A DNA stretch of 64,000 bases from Marasmius tenuissimus (GCA_029532415.1 JAQOTA010000069.1:2418001-2482000), one strand, 5' to 3'. Shown: positions 33,099 to 45,156, counted from the stretch's first letter. Made by a program: numbers and translations. The notes: generated from the sequence alone by a model not told the origin.

Positions 33099-33890
33099 GG
33101 CAGCTTTCCAAAAACAGTAATCTAGAGGTCTCTTGCAAATACTGTTAGTTGACCTTGCTTATGAAACGTTCCGAAAACCCTTCTGGCTTTTTTCACGTCT
33201 GACGGGCTTTTAGAGCGAACTAATAAAGACAGCCACGTAGAGATGAGTCGTACATCATTTCCTAATAATAAAACATCGGACGTTATTATCACTACAACAC
33301 AGACATTCGTAAGATCTAGCGCATGGTCCCCCACATACTGGCATTACTCCTACATAGACTACTGGTATTCGGTCCAGCCGCCCTTGAGATTCCCATCCCG
33401 CCGTATAATGCGATCATGGCGTGCAATGTGAATGATTGACGTGGAGCACATCTGCTGCTGCTTTTACTACATGTAGGTTGTTTCTGGTCTGGTTGAGTTG
33501 GTTCTTCCGCATTTGTATCTGTGGTTTAAGCCATCATGAATATAACTAACGACTCTGCTCCGACACGGACAAATTCTGACATTAGCATTGGAACTGCAGC
33601 CGTTCAATGGAGCAGCCGATCGCCCTCTAAGATATCTGGTAGCTTCTGAGCCCGAATCATAATCTCACAAGGACCTTGCCGTTGATCTGGTAGCGTCAAT
33701 ATCGTGAAGGAGCCTTGTAATACAGCATTGATTGTGATTCAGGTACACGGACTACGGTTGGTTCTTGATGACCACTAGAGTAATGATGCATCAAGTGTTA
33801 CCATCTCAATCATTGTAGAGTATATAAGGACTGTTTTTTGGACTCACTGCGACTACCTCTCAGTTCTAGTCCCTGAAATCTTTGAAACCT
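33099..33890. other. Intergenic stretch with promoter of the membrane protein gene
   Basis: No gene. TATATAAG at 33831-33838 lies 53 bp before the ATG at 33891 and is a plausible TATA box. Confidence 0.5.
33831..33838 (+). promoter_or_regulatory. TATA box of the membrane protein gene
   Basis: TATATAAG, 53 bp upstream of the start codon. Confidence 0.55.
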
Positions 33891-34966
33891 ATGAGCTCGG
33901 CTCTTCAATCACAACGGTACCATCTTTGCTGTCTTGTCGTGAGCTTATTGGCGGTCGGTTTCTTTTTCCTGACCCGCTAAGTTGATCCCTGATAACATGC
34001 CAGGCCGATCTGTCGGACGTCCTCCTCCATACACGAGTCGATTTTCAGCTGATGCGCAAGTCCGGGTTCCACCTCCCTCAGGCTGTATATGTGGTAATGA
34101 GGTGAGTTCACATCACCATCTCAATGAACGGCCACAGAATGAACGCTACGCCCAATCAGGCTTGTGATGCTGGCGTTCCTGATACTTGAGACTGTGATCT
34201 TGAGTGAGCTCGTTCCTTTTTGTGGTGTAGATCATGATGAACTTTTCGTGTCAGCTGCTCGGGTGGAAAGTTCGCGTTGTCGTGAACTCAATCTCGCGGT
34301 AACGTGTATGTGGTCTCTTCAATATACCTTAATGGGGGGGCTCCATCTGTTGCGAACTCGTGCTATCTCTTTCGATCGTATTTGGGTGGTGCGGTGTCTC
34401 TTCACTCTGTGGGTTATATCTTCCGGAACTTCCATGGCGATTAGGCCTTTCGTTATTCAAGGTGGCGTGATTGGCGCGGACCTATGCATGCACACCGGTG
34501 TCAATCCCAGGCTCATACAAACCATGCTGAGCGTCGATATATTTCGAGGAACTTGCATCATTATTGCGGCAAGCAGTGGCCTCATTCTTGCCTCCGATGC
34601 CTATACCACGCAGCAACCCAGGCTTCTCGCGAAGCTAAAAGCCGTGATTATAGCGAAAGATATTCCTTATTTGTCAAAAGCGCTTTTACGACACGGACAA
34701 CGATACTACCTGTGAGTCGCTATCCCAAAACTACACCATCGATATGCTCTAATCATGCGTTTCTTAGGATAGAACTATTTCATTTTCTGGCGTTCATCCC
34801 TATGACGACATTCGAGGCCATCCCCCTCCCATACCGTATCGGATCTGCGCTCTTTGGACACGTCCTCCTTCACTGTAGATCGTGCTCGGTGTTCCGGAAC
34901 GTCGGAATATCAAAGCACCTTCGTGAAGAAGGGATCGATATAGGCAACGTGCCGATCTCTTTTTAA
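33891..34966 (+). CDS. Multi-pass integral membrane protein, 303 aa
   Basis: Exons 33891-33953, 34004-34101, 34160-34711 and 34768-34966 join in phase to give 303 residues. The N-terminus (HLCCLVVSLLA) leads into DLSDVLLHTRVDFQLMRKSG, then several hydrophobic helices (LVMLAFLILETVILSEL, WVVRCLFTLWVISS, FRGTCIIIAASSGLILAS, LFHFLAFIPM), and ends with a CSVFRNVGISKHLREEG tail. The HTR..F..MRKSGF and VFRN motifs resemble the large agaricomycete family of uncharacterised 7-TM-like proteins (DUF6533/DUF6534 type). Function is unknown; it probably sits in the plasma membrane or an internal membrane. The first donor (GTCGGT) is non-consensus and was chosen by frame, so exon 1 is the least certain part. 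Confidence 0.65.
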
Positions 34967-35662
34967 TCCAGGACAGATAGTGTCGGTCTCCATCTTTCTC
35001 ATGGCGAGGGAGACGTTTCGTCGCGTGGCTTCGAGAACCAATTTCCAAGTGATGATGGAGATGTGGTAAGTGGCAGTCCGATTCTCTGAATGGTTGCCTG
35101 CTTATTGTATGAGTCAACAGCCTGCCGTAGAAATCCGGTCAGGAAGTCGACGAATGTATGCGAATCAGTCATTCTAGTCGACGACTCCTCTCTGACCTTC
35201 AACTATGGACGACGGGTATCTCTTCCCTGGATTTACTTCCCCTCCGCTCGTGGCACCTATAATAACCTTATAACTTTGCGGACTACACCCTTTGTCGCTT
35301 AGTTACTTCGCTTTTCGTGATACAAAGTCGAGTTCTCACATTGGCTTTGTGCGTTACGCGTATCGAAAGCACTAATTTTATTGACTCTGCTGCGGCCTCC
35401 TCGTAAACCAGAGATGATTTTCCGAGTTATCCAAGAAGAAGAGGTTCGATGGTGGTTCAGCTCTCAATGTTCTATTCAGGCCCATTCCCGAATTCAAACA
35501 TGAGAACCCAGCAGGATTGAAGCATATGAGTAATTGCGGACAAGCGTGCGGTAAAAGCAAGAAACGATGTCAACTACATCCTTAGATCATGGGTAAGAGG
35601 CCCAACGAGCGAGGAGCGCGTGAGGAGTCCCACCTGGAGGTCCCTCCAAAAGCCTTTCATGG
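34967..35662. other. Intergenic stretch; right part duplicated at about 7.0 kb
   Basis: No gene is supported. From about 35510 the sequence matches the 3' flank of the F-box pseudogene (6960-7100). Confidence 0.45.
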
Positions 35663-37063
35663 TCAAGGCCACAGCTTGCCCGACTCTTCGTGTGCCCGTA
35701 ACACCAATCTTCTATCCTTCCAACACCTCCAAAACATCTCCTTCACCTTCTTCTCACTCTGATCCCAATTAATCGAGTCTAGCGGCATTAGCACCTCGAC
35801 AACGGGCAAGGAGGGGAAGGCATGAGCCGCCCTATCCAGGGAATCCCAGTCTTCCTCCACGAGAGGCGAGTCCAAGTCATCGAGCGGTGTGTCGATAATG
35901 ACAGTGAGCTTGCGAAGCTCTGTAGACAAGATTCGTCGAACGATACACGCGAACAACTGTATAAATGAAGACGATAATTCTCGGCACTGAACATCCAGGA
36001 TCTTAATCTGGAAATCTTCGAGGGAGGTGAGCGCCGAAAGGTCGATTACTGTTACCCGGAATAATGAAAGATACGAGTGAGCCAAATGACCAAAACGAGA
36101 GAAGACAAACACACGTTTGGAGGCTAACGAATCTACATCCAGGATATCTGATAAGCGCAATTGAGCAACGAGTTGGAGACGCAGGACCTTCAGAAACTGC
36201 TTGTTACACAGTTTGAGAACTCGTGCGGGGTTGATCGTGTAGCGCGGCTGGACGATATTGATGACGAAGGAAAGGTGACTGAGGCGAAGAGATAATGGCG
36301 GATGCGTCTTCATCCACCCGTTCCAAAGATCTTTGGCTGTCGGCTGCTCCGTGGAAAACACGACGAAAAGGTGAAGATTATTGAGGGTGACGAGTGGAAG
36401 TCTGTATGCGGAGGGCGTCCACGTCATCAAATACGGAGCAGCTTGAAGTTTGGTGAAGATAAGGGAGAGGCTTTCGAGGCGGGGGAAAGAGCAAATGTAG
36501 GTTATCACGTAGGTGACTTCCTCCGGCAGTGTCAATGAAAGTTGGAGGTTGGTGATGTTCAAGCAAGTGTTTGCGATGGGGCTGGCAAAATCAAAGGCAC
36601 CGTGAAAGAGTCCTTCTACGCTGAGGTCGTGACCACCCCAGATGCCAGGGATGGTTTTGAGTGAGAGGTGCTCGATAATGTTTCGCTTCTTCAATCTATG
36701 GGCCAACTCGCCGATGTAATCGACGTATCCAACCATAGAATCACCTCGTCGTTCGTCTGATAAGCGAGGATGTTCTCCGTAAGCAGTCGACTGCCATTCA
36801 CCACGGCTGATAACGAGGTACAGAGATTTGAGGTGGTCCAAGAGAGTTGAGCTTGTCCCGGTATCGAGGAGCGCTAGGAATCTATCACATTGGGTGATGC
36901 ATTTGATTTCGAGAGGACATCCCTCAAGAAGGCGGGAACGACATGTCGGAAGCCAGTCCCGGCAAACGAGACTGCAGGTGAGGAGACTTGCGGGTGTACA
37001 CGTCGATAGGATTTTGAGGACCAGTTCGGGTGGGAGACGACAACCTGGTCGAGTCGAAACCAT
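35663..37063 (-). CDS. F-box protein with LRR-like C-terminal region (intact copy)
   Basis: One continuous frame of 466 codons starts at 37063 (MVSTRPGCRLPPELVLKILS). The F-box lies at about residues 8-50 (LPPELVLKIL, SLVCRDWLPTC). The rest has spaced leucine-rich segments (LTLPEEVTYVITYICSFPRL, PLVTLNNLHLF, LTSLEDFQIKILDV) as in agaricomycete F-box proteins with irregular leucine-rich repeats, and ends KDRRLVLRAHEESGKLWP. It would recruit substrates to an SCF ubiquitin ligase in cytoplasm or nucleus (family knowledge). A 66-nt segment (36049-36114) aligns with an intron conserved in the copies at 7128 and 43150. It has GT..AG ends, no stop and a length divisible by three, so the gene may make a 444-aa or a 466-aa protein. 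Flanks are duplicated around 7128-8519. Confidence 0.85.
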   Translation of the reverse strand: MVSTRPGCRLPPELVLKILSTCTPASLLTCSLVCRDWLPTCRSRLLEGCPLEIKCITQCDRFLALLDTGTSSTLLDHLKSLYLVISRGEWQSTAYGEHPRLSDERRGDSMVGYVDYIGELAHRLKKRNIIEHLSLKTIPGIWGGHDLSVEGLFHGAFDFASPIANTCLNITNLQLSLTLPEEVTYVITYICSFPRLESLSLIFTKLQAAPYLMTWTPSAYRLPLVTLNNLHLFVVFSTEQPTAKDLWNGWMKTHPPLSLRLSHLSFVINIVQPRYTINPARVLKLCNKQFLKVLRLQLVAQLRLSDILDVDSLASKRVFVFSRFGHLAHSYLSLFRVTVIDLSALTSLEDFQIKILDVQCRELSSSFIQLFACIVRRILSTELRKLTVIIDTPLDDLDSPLVEEDWDSLDRAAHAFPSLPVVEVLMPLDSINWDQSEKKVKEMFWRCWKDRRLVLRAHEESGKLWP

Positions 37064-39100
37064 GGAACAGGAGTCACTAAGACGACGCGTGTGCTGTCGT
37101 GCGAGTTAGCTTTGGCAGCTTCGAGGCTTTTGATACTACTTACCTTTGCTACGTGAGTGTACATTGTACAAGAAATGTAAATCGAGAGGACAGGGAATCT
37201 GGAAACTTGAAAACCTGGGTATCAAGTGGGGTGGTGGGGATTAGAGACGTGGCCAAGGCGTGTTGACTGTTTCCCGGTGAATTGAACATAGAGTAATAGA
37301 AAGGCCCTCACGTCCGCACGCTCATCTCGGCCCAAAACTTCCAAGTTCCTCTTGAACTTCTTCGAAATCTGGCCGAAATCGCATATTCGAATTTCCTTTT
37401 CCTGGTATGTATAGCAGCGTGTCCGTCGCTTGCATTGTCCCGACTACTTGATTCGAATTCTCAGCTCACGAGTTGCAGGAGCCTGTCAGCGGGTGTCGAA
37501 AGCTCAAGCACGATGGTGAGGGTTACGAAAGGGTTACGTTCAAGTGAACCAGTTGGCGCTTAGTCGTAAAGCGCTGGGTCTCATTTGACACCCAAGATGT
37601 GACAGGGCGTGACATCTGCTCTCTGTCGTTTACCGCGAATGTGCTTCGACTCGAGTCCGTATTCTCTGGCCCAATTCCAGAGAAAAGTGGTGGATCAGGC
37701 TTTAGGAAAGCTTTGTATGGCTAAAATGCGCATATAGGTACGTTGTAGAATTTCGTTCTCTCATCCTACTTCACAATGTCCGCTGCAGAAAGAGGAGGGG
37801 AAACCGCTATAGAGGTCGAGAACGAAACTCAACAAAAATCTCGTGCCTCTCAGTGTTTCAATGCCTCTCTTGTGGGCCATGGCTGAAACGTCTCCTGGTA
37901 CGTGTCCTACCCGATCTGTGGTTTTCGTTGTCGCTCACCCATTATGATGCGCGTAGGTTTATGACCGGTAACGCTCTCGAGTCAAGCCAGAAGAATGATC
38001 GCTGGCCGCTTCGCATGACTCGGAACCAAAGATTTCTCCACCCAATATACCGCTGAACAAACTACCAAGGTATGTGCATGAAGGCCTAAAGTCTTGTAGG
38101 TTGTGCTCGCTCTATCACCAGAATCTCGACTCATTCAACGATCTCTAGGGCATGATGGTGGGCGTGCCGGGTTACAGAGCTTACTGCTAAGGGGGAATTC
38201 CTGATGTTGAAACTGGCCAACATAGCGTATTTCACCCTCGAAGAACGTTTGTTATGCCATAGTGGTGAGTAGGTCACAGCTGCAACCTCTGAACATTACT
38301 AAAACGATATCTGGGTACCTAGCTGTCACAAACATCTGCTCGTTCGAGCTCCCTACAGTATTTCTTGAACCACTGCAGACGTATTTTGTCCAATGTCACT
38401 CGCGAAACATACCAAGTCACAAGGACTCCCCCACCTCCATTTTCAACAGCTCCACATCCACTTCCGATACACCAATATTCCGCACACATACATCAGCTCG
38501 CGGATATCACTGTTTTTCGCGCTATGCTCGAGCTCCTCTCGTTTGGAGTGACCCGGGAATGAAAACTACGTCAATCGGTGGACCATTCCACGTCAACTTG
38601 TTGGGAGGCGACACCCGGTTCGAGAATCGTCAAACCGCTATCCCTAGCATAATCTCTAGGAGAGGAAATGGAGCCAGCTACCTTGAGCCCAAGAACACGA
38701 GTTGGCGTTGACCAAGAGAGACCACACAGCGTGCCTCGCAGAACACTCAGTGAAAAGGTCTGTGCAGTAAGTTCTCGTTCGTCTTATTCCTTCTACCTCG
38801 CGTTTTTGTTGCACTTGCTGACGTTCCTGTCCCGTCAATAGGGATTGACCCAGTTATACTGTCAACGGGTGTACACTGGCTATGGCCATGCCCTAGCTAT
38901 CACGATGCACGACCTTGGGACGGTCGTGAGGAGTCCGGCTCCGTCCCCAGTGTCTTTTATTAGAATTATGGTCAGTGAAGCTAAGGGCCTTCTCACTCCA
39001 CCGTGTACGCTCCTAGTACGGGTGTCTCTTGTGTAACCTATCGAAGGCGACGCAGCGAAGAGGTCTCCCTCTGCTCATTTCGGCCATTCGGGCATACGTA
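37064..39100. other. Duplicated upstream block, no supported gene
   Basis: 37160-37500 matches the flank of the F-box pseudogene. The GTGACA..GTGACATCT block is at 37600-37620. An ATGGCTGAAACGTCTCCTGG exon-like start sits at 37878. The open frame 38262-38711 (149 codons) has no recognisable domain and I would not call it a gene. Confidence 0.4.
37600..37620 (+). promoter_or_regulatory. Conserved GTGACA..GTGACATCT block, copy 2
   Basis: GTGACAGGGCGTGACATCT, related to the blocks near 27944, 47762 and 52193. Confidence 0.45.
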
Positions 39101-40230
39101 GAGCGTAAAGGACGCATCGCCCTGCTATGCACCAGCTCGTATTCCTTCTTTCCGGAGCACGTCGTACCCGAAGGCTGAGTACATTCGGCAATGGTATGTT
39201 CATTCCTATTTCGCCCTTCCCCCTTATTTGCTGACGGCCTCGTTCGTGTCAGGTACCCTGTTTTGTCGAAGAAAAAGTCAGGCTAAGCAAGTAGTTCGGT
39301 GACGCGGCGCTACCCTCGCACTGACCTACACGAGGATCAACTGTTCATGGCCACCATACTATCATAACGCCTGATAAAGACCGTATTCATCGTCGATGCT
39401 CATGCCTCTACCAATCGTTCACTACTTGCGATATCTCTTCATCGATCGCACGATAACACCTGGATCTTCCATCCGGCCAAAAGTTGGGGAGGGCAACGAC
39501 TGCAAGAGACCCTACGAGCATCGTATTACGAAGAGCCGACGACCCTCCATCTGATGAAGGTGACGCGAAAGCCACTGCGAGGGTACCCGGCAGCGAACAA
39601 AGAGGAAGCTCTCTGTGTCGCTAGCCAGAGACAGAGGAAATCCGGTGGAGGGGCCAGACGTTGGACTAGGGCAGGGTGCAGGTGCAAGGAAAGCGACGGT
39701 GAAGGATCTTGCCGAACCGTTTCGAAACACTCGAGAGCTGGACCGCGAGGTTCCGCTTTAGACGGTCGATGACATTTGGCGTGGTAGTTGTACCCGGTGA
39801 TTGGCCGGAAAAGCTTTACCTCTTGCAAGACACGCACGCTCTTGGTAGACACGGCGGTCGGGCAGGTTTTCGAAGCAGACGACACCGGGGCTGCATTCAT
39901 TCTGGTATGGACTGTCTCTAAAGGAGGAGCTATACCTCTGGTGTCGTGGTGCGGGAAATGGTCACTGGCGGTATGGGGGATGGTACTTGTCATGGCTGGA
40001 GGTGCGTGCAGAGGCATAATTCATTTTGCAGATAGAATTACTCACACCTTTGGTTTCATCGCATTTTTATGAGCAGGAATTCTTTAGGGAAGATATTCAC
40101 GCACATGAAGACGATCCGACGATCTGCACACTACCCTCCTTCTCGCCGTATCGTGACGGAGGGTAGTTTTTCGCGCCCAAAGCAATGCTAACCCTAACCC
40201 ATGCTCGATTGTCCGATGTGCCTTGTGAGT
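39100..40230 (+). pseudogene. Degenerate unknown gene upstream of MYND copy B
   Basis: It shares short segments with 29546-30532: the run around CGCCCTTCCCCC/TGACGGCCTCGTTC near 39210-39250, GGTGTCGTGGTGCGGGAAATG near 39938, and CTAACCCTAACCC near 40190. No long frame survives. Interpreted as the companion of the decayed gene in the other duplicated unit. Confidence 0.35.
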
Positions 40231-40738
40231 CGCTTTATTGATCCTCTTGTCGAATGGGCTGCTTATTCGATTGAAGAAACTTGGTAGTAGGTATCGGTAT
40301 CGGAGAAGAAGGCAGTCAAGGCAGATTTATACGGCCAGGGCTTGGTAGTTTTACCAGAACGGTGTAGGATTACCCTTCTTCATAATTCACTATTCATGGC
40401 TAGGATTCCTTTGGCTTGGAGGAGGCGTGACGAGTAAGTAGAGAAAGTTAGATACGGTATATACATGTGTGCGTAGTACTACTGTCCTTACTCTCTCCGA
40501 ATCTTCAAACTTTCGCCCCTTATAACGCAACATATGCACATCACGTGGGCGAAAGTTATCGCTGGGTCGATGAAGGGCCGAAGAAATTTTGAATTTTCCT
40601 GACCACCATCATCAAGATCGAACAAAGAAATATTTCTGCCCGCAATCTTCAGGTATAGCTATATAGCTACTCACAGCAAGGCCCTCTACTGAATTATCTC
40701 CTCAATCAGGACAAGTTCATCACAACACCTGTCTAGCA

Positions 40739-42795
40739 ATGTACCTCAATCCAAACGGTCGCGGGCAATTCCTCCCAGCTCCCGAGGCGCTAGCTCGACT
40801 CCGCAAGCTGGGTAACCCACCTTCAAATACTCGGGTGGATCTATCAAATCCTTCACCAAAACTGCTCAAAGCCTTTGGGATCTTGGGCTCCCTTACTAGG
40901 CTGAGTGGCGAGGTTGCGCTTGTGAAAGCAAGTTGGACTTCTCAAATCAGTCCATGGGTGAAATTCTTCCTCGAAGAAGTCATTTTAGGCGAACCAGATG
41001 GAACTTTGACCCCAGAAGGGATTGAACTCTGGGAAAGTGTTGTCAAAGGCGTCGCTGGTTGCATTGGTACAGTGATTGATGTGGTCTCCATTGCCCGTGA
41101 CAATCCGTACATGGAGCCCTGTGTCATTCAGACTTGGTACAAGCTTCTCGACGAGGGTCGCGAGGAGTGGACCATGTGGTGCTCGGTGATGACGCAGTTG
41201 GCATTGCACAAGGATGGTAAGCCCGTACCGGAGCCCCTGCGAGTGCCCACCAAACATTGTGGCAAAATGCGTAGAACTTCTGAGGAGGAATACGGGTTGA
41301 TTATGGTTCGTCACATCAACTTCCAAATTCTCGAGATCCCCAAGATGTCGAACAGAGATATGTGGACGCTGAGAAACTACATATGCGTCTTCGCATCTCA
41401 TGGACATGAACCCGGCGATCCCAATCCCCTCTTTCGAGCAACCGTCGACGAGCACGCGATACCGTCCCTCGTCAAACTCATCTCTACCGCCATCTTCAAA
41501 TGAAGGACCAGATCCGATACTTCTGCCAGCGATCTCGAAGATAACGTACACCCAATGGTGGTTCTTGCGTTGAGGCTGCTTAATTCCGCACTACGAGACC
41601 CTGCGTCGGTCATTTTGGCACTCAGCTCCGGCGTGTTGAAGGTTCTCTTGAACGCACACCCGTGTTTCTTTTCTTTCGATGACTCTCCCACCCGTCAGCC
41701 ACCAGAGATGAGGTTTGGGGATTGAGCTCTTTCGGTCTTGAAGCGTATATCGCGTTTGATGGTTCACCCCGAACCCCTGCGTGCTTTTCTATCGGCGTCT
41801 CGGAAAATTGGCGTAGATGGGCCAAAGGGTAACCTTCGGGTCAAGTCTCCGGCGCTGTGGAACCTCTGGAAGAGTATGAAGGGAAAGGCTACGCTCCTCC
41901 GAGACATCAGACGTACCATACGTGAGAACGGGATGGTCGTGTGTGGAAACGAAGAGCGAGTGAGTGACGACCCACTCTCCAGCGACTACCGTGTACAATT
42001 GGACTTATGGTCCCATGCCAGTGCCCCCTGATCTTCGCCTTATACTCGCAGGTTCAAGCTATGGGTATGAACCCGCACGAGAGACTCCAAAAACGCCGAC
42101 TTTTGTGTTCTCGTTGCAAATGGGTCACGTATTGTTCTCATTCGTGTCAGAAGGAGGCTTGGAAGCAGCATCGAAAAGTCTGCGGAGATATGGCAGGTAA
42201 CAGGCGGGGTGAGTTTCTCATCTTCGTCTTAGCCTTCGTCGGCGTCTGATTGACGAATTGTTGACTCCAAGCCGGCATGTCGGTGGTCCCATCCCATTCG
42301 GACACGATCTTCTTCGAAGCACTTCTGGTGTATTTCGTTGGGCAGCATTCAAACTACATTCGGGGCGAGGTCGAACGCTATATGTCCAGACTATCCACGT
42401 CAAAACTTTCTCGAGACCACCAGCTCATTCGGGAGGGCAAGAAGAACCCCATCATCTACGTCGACTTCGACACCCCCTCAATTCCAACACCGGAGAAGTG
42501 TGTTCAGATCCTCGATGTGACCACCCTATCGACTCGTACCAAACCGACCATTGCTCTAGTGTGGCTGAAGGCGTGTTCGGAGACGTGGTATCATCCTGGG
42601 ATGGACAAGAGTTTGATTATGGCGATCGTGGCGTTTCCGACGAACGAGAACGATATTTGGCCGGTACAAAGTCTGTTCCGGGCAGGGCGACCTGGACAAC
42701 CGTACGTTCAGGATCCGGTTCAGAACTCGATTATACAGAACGGGACTTGGACAAGGCTTCAGAATGATCTCGAAGTGAAGACTGGGAGGCAGTAG
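40739..42795 (+). pseudogene. MYND-type gene, copy B, with two in-frame stops
   Basis: The start MYLNPNGRGQFLPAPEALAR aligns with copy A from its first residue. The frame ends at TGA 41501-41503, where copy A has TGG (STAMFKW). The continuation stays in frame and meets a second TGA near 41723-41725, again TGG in copy A (GDW). After that the remaining exon, both introns, the half-MYND finger (CSRCKWVTYCSHSCQ) and the C-terminal part are preserved to TAG at 42793-42795. The 5' part differs from copy A in about a quarter of residues, but from about 41735 the DNA is nearly identical. A 254-aa N-terminal product is possible. Alternative: a transcribed gene with a shorter second start at 41738, which would keep the finger. 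Confidence 0.8.
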
Positions 42796-43149
42796 GGTGT
42801 TCTGATGAGCACGTTGAATCAGGGTTATCATAAGTAGGGCACCCATCCGGAGATAACCATCCAAACATCCCTTGAAAATACTGTTACTATAGTTGGCCCT
42901 GCTCATGAAAACCTCTCGAAAACTTCTCTGACTTTCTCTACGCGTCTACGCAGTCATAGCTACGTCCATCGTGTCAGTTCAGCGATGCGCACGGTAGGGA
43001 AGGGGGGTATTTTCGCCTTCTGTGTTCGTCCTCCTCGAACCAGATTTATACTACACATCATTGGAAGAAGTATACTTCAAAAGGGTTGAGGGTTTTGGAC
43101 TAACTTACTATCCAGGAGTAGTGACACCGGACTAAGCTCTCCGCTTTGG
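42796..43149. other. Intergenic stretch between convergent genes
   Basis: 3' flanks of MYND copy B and of the F-box gene on the other strand. Nothing recognised. Confidence 0.4.
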
Positions 43150-44561
43150 CTAGTATGGTCGGACTACCAATCGTTGATCCCTATGACACCTCCCGAACAG
43201 TTCTCTTACTTCCTCCACATTCCTATCCCATTCCTTCGCGGGCCCGATTACTTCAACCATCGGTGAGGTGGTAAGGATATAGACCGTGCGATCTAAGAAG
43301 TCCCAGGCCTCGCCTACACTGGGACCGATGAGGGCAGATATGGATTTGGCTTCATACAGAAGACGCAGCTCCACTTTCCGAAAGCTTGAGGAGGAGAGAT
43401 GCGATATGATCCATCCAAGCAGACGTATCAAAGCGCAAAGCTCCGATCTATAAATCAAGATCCCTCCAATCCAGATCTTGAGGGTTTCGAGTGAAGTGAG
43501 AGAGGAAATATTGAATGCTATCCACAATCGCGCCATCGTTGATGAGAAAACCATCAATCAGCAAAAAGAACTGAAGGGATTGGAGGACTACACATACATC
43601 GAGACACCAACGCGTCTATATCGTTCACTTCCGAGAACCGAATGTGGTCGTCAATGTCAATTTCAAGAGTCTTCAACGACTTCATATCGCATAAGCCTAA
43701 AAATGGCGCGAAATTTACTGTCCATTCTCGCTCCGCGCAACACGAGTGGAGAGCAAAACAGTCAAGTGCGACCGCCGGATGTGATTTGAGCCACCCTATC
43801 CAGGCATCCCGAGCCAGTGCGCATTCGGAGATGAAGGTTGTCATTTCCAAGTTTTTGAGGCCCTCGGGGAGCCGGTACAACCCAGAGTTCCATGTCTTCG
43901 GTAGCTCCCGGGCTTGGAAGAGTAGTCTGTCAGCCCGTACAGAAAGATCTTGGAGGAGAGGGAAGGAACAAATGAAACGAATCACCTCAACGACGTGCTC
44001 CACGGAACCCCAAAATGTGAGATCGGTGAGAGACGTTAAAGACGCAGGAAGAGTCTCCAGAAGTCTAAAGTGGTGGAAGAAGCTATCAGGAGCAGGAAAA
44101 AGAGACCGATGATAAGCTGATTTATGAGCCTCATGGGTCTCAACAATCAACTGATTTAGCGTATTTTTGTCCTTCATGTGGAGGGTTAGATCGCGTATTG
44201 ACTCTGCAAAACCGCCCTCTCTTCTATGTCGTTGTGGTAAGAAGGAACTTTCCTGTCACATCTCCCGGGTAACATCCTCGTAGCTAGTCAGAAAAAGGTC
44301 TGAAATGGCGAAGCTCAAAGTTTTGAAATGAGGAAGGATGGTGCATTTCGTCCCGGTGTCAAGAAGTGAAGCGAATTTCTCGCATTGCGATGGGGTCTGA
44401 AAGTCGAGTGGTTGTTTGTTAAAAAGAAGATATCGACATATTGGGAGCCATCCCCGGGAGACGAGGCTGCATGAGAGCAGAGTTTTGGGCGCAGAGTTTG
44501 ACAACACTTCGCGAACTAGCTCCGCAGGTAGTCGGAAGTGTGCTTTGCCTAACAAGTCCAT
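43150..44561 (-). CDS. F-box protein (third copy), possibly disrupted by an in-frame TGA
   Basis: The frame starts at 44561 (MDLLGKAHFRLPAELVREVL), with an F-box near residues 9-50 (LVSRGWLPIC). A TGA at 44256-44258 interrupts the frame. The same frame resumes and runs to the conserved intron (43518-43597), whose position matches the F-box paralogs. The last exon starts at 43517 and ends QRLVVRPY. Homology to the other copies is clear but distant (GTKCTILPHFKTLSFAIS, VIRFICSFPLLQDLSV, LTSLETLKIW). The stop could be removed by a 36-nt in-phase segment with GT..AG ends (44222-44257 region), but that is shorter than usual introns here. So the gene is either slightly unusual or a recent pseudogene. 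Confidence 0.65.
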
Positions 44562-45156
44562 GCATTACAGATCTCCTGAGAAGGTCCAACGGCACACAGC
44601 TTCAAGAACCAATACTCATACAAAAATGATAAGTCGTATGGAGAGGATCGCACCAAGCCCCGGCTTTATTGTTTGTTTTGGTTCTGGAATGTTCACAAGG
44701 TCACGGGCTCTTGATGATTTGTCGCTTTCGAGGACGATGAGAGAAGAATTCGATGCAGTGATTGGGTAGGGGAGAGCGTGTTGTGGGTTCGAACGATCCT
44801 GAGGTAGTGATAATTCAGGTGAAAGGTGTGAGCGCTTGTGGAACCGAATAATACTTTCACGCACGTGCACGCCAGCACGCTGCACGACTGACTCTCGCGG
44901 TTCTCAGGCTGCAGGTAGGCAATGCGTGGGCAGTTCGTGGTCGACCTGACTCGGCACTCAATAATAAGAGGCTGTTGTAGTTCGATTATGTGAGGTTGCC
45001 AACGAAGCTTTCGAGTTATGGTTTGTGCCCCACCAACCTGCACTTTGTGCTCATTGTGGTTCCTGAACGGAGAGGCTCAGATAGAATGTGGCGCAACCTG
45101 AAAGGTGGTAGTGGGTTGAGTAAATTGACATGGAGCGGGCCACCGTTATACCACAA
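44562..45156. other. Intergenic stretch, nothing recognised
   Basis: Overlapping short frames on both strands have no motif. It separates the F-box gene from the questin-oxidase-like gene. Confidence 0.4.

Noticed and set aside
38262..38711. 149-codon ORF upstream of MYND copy B
   Set aside because: No recognisable domain, signal peptide or match in the other duplicated unit.
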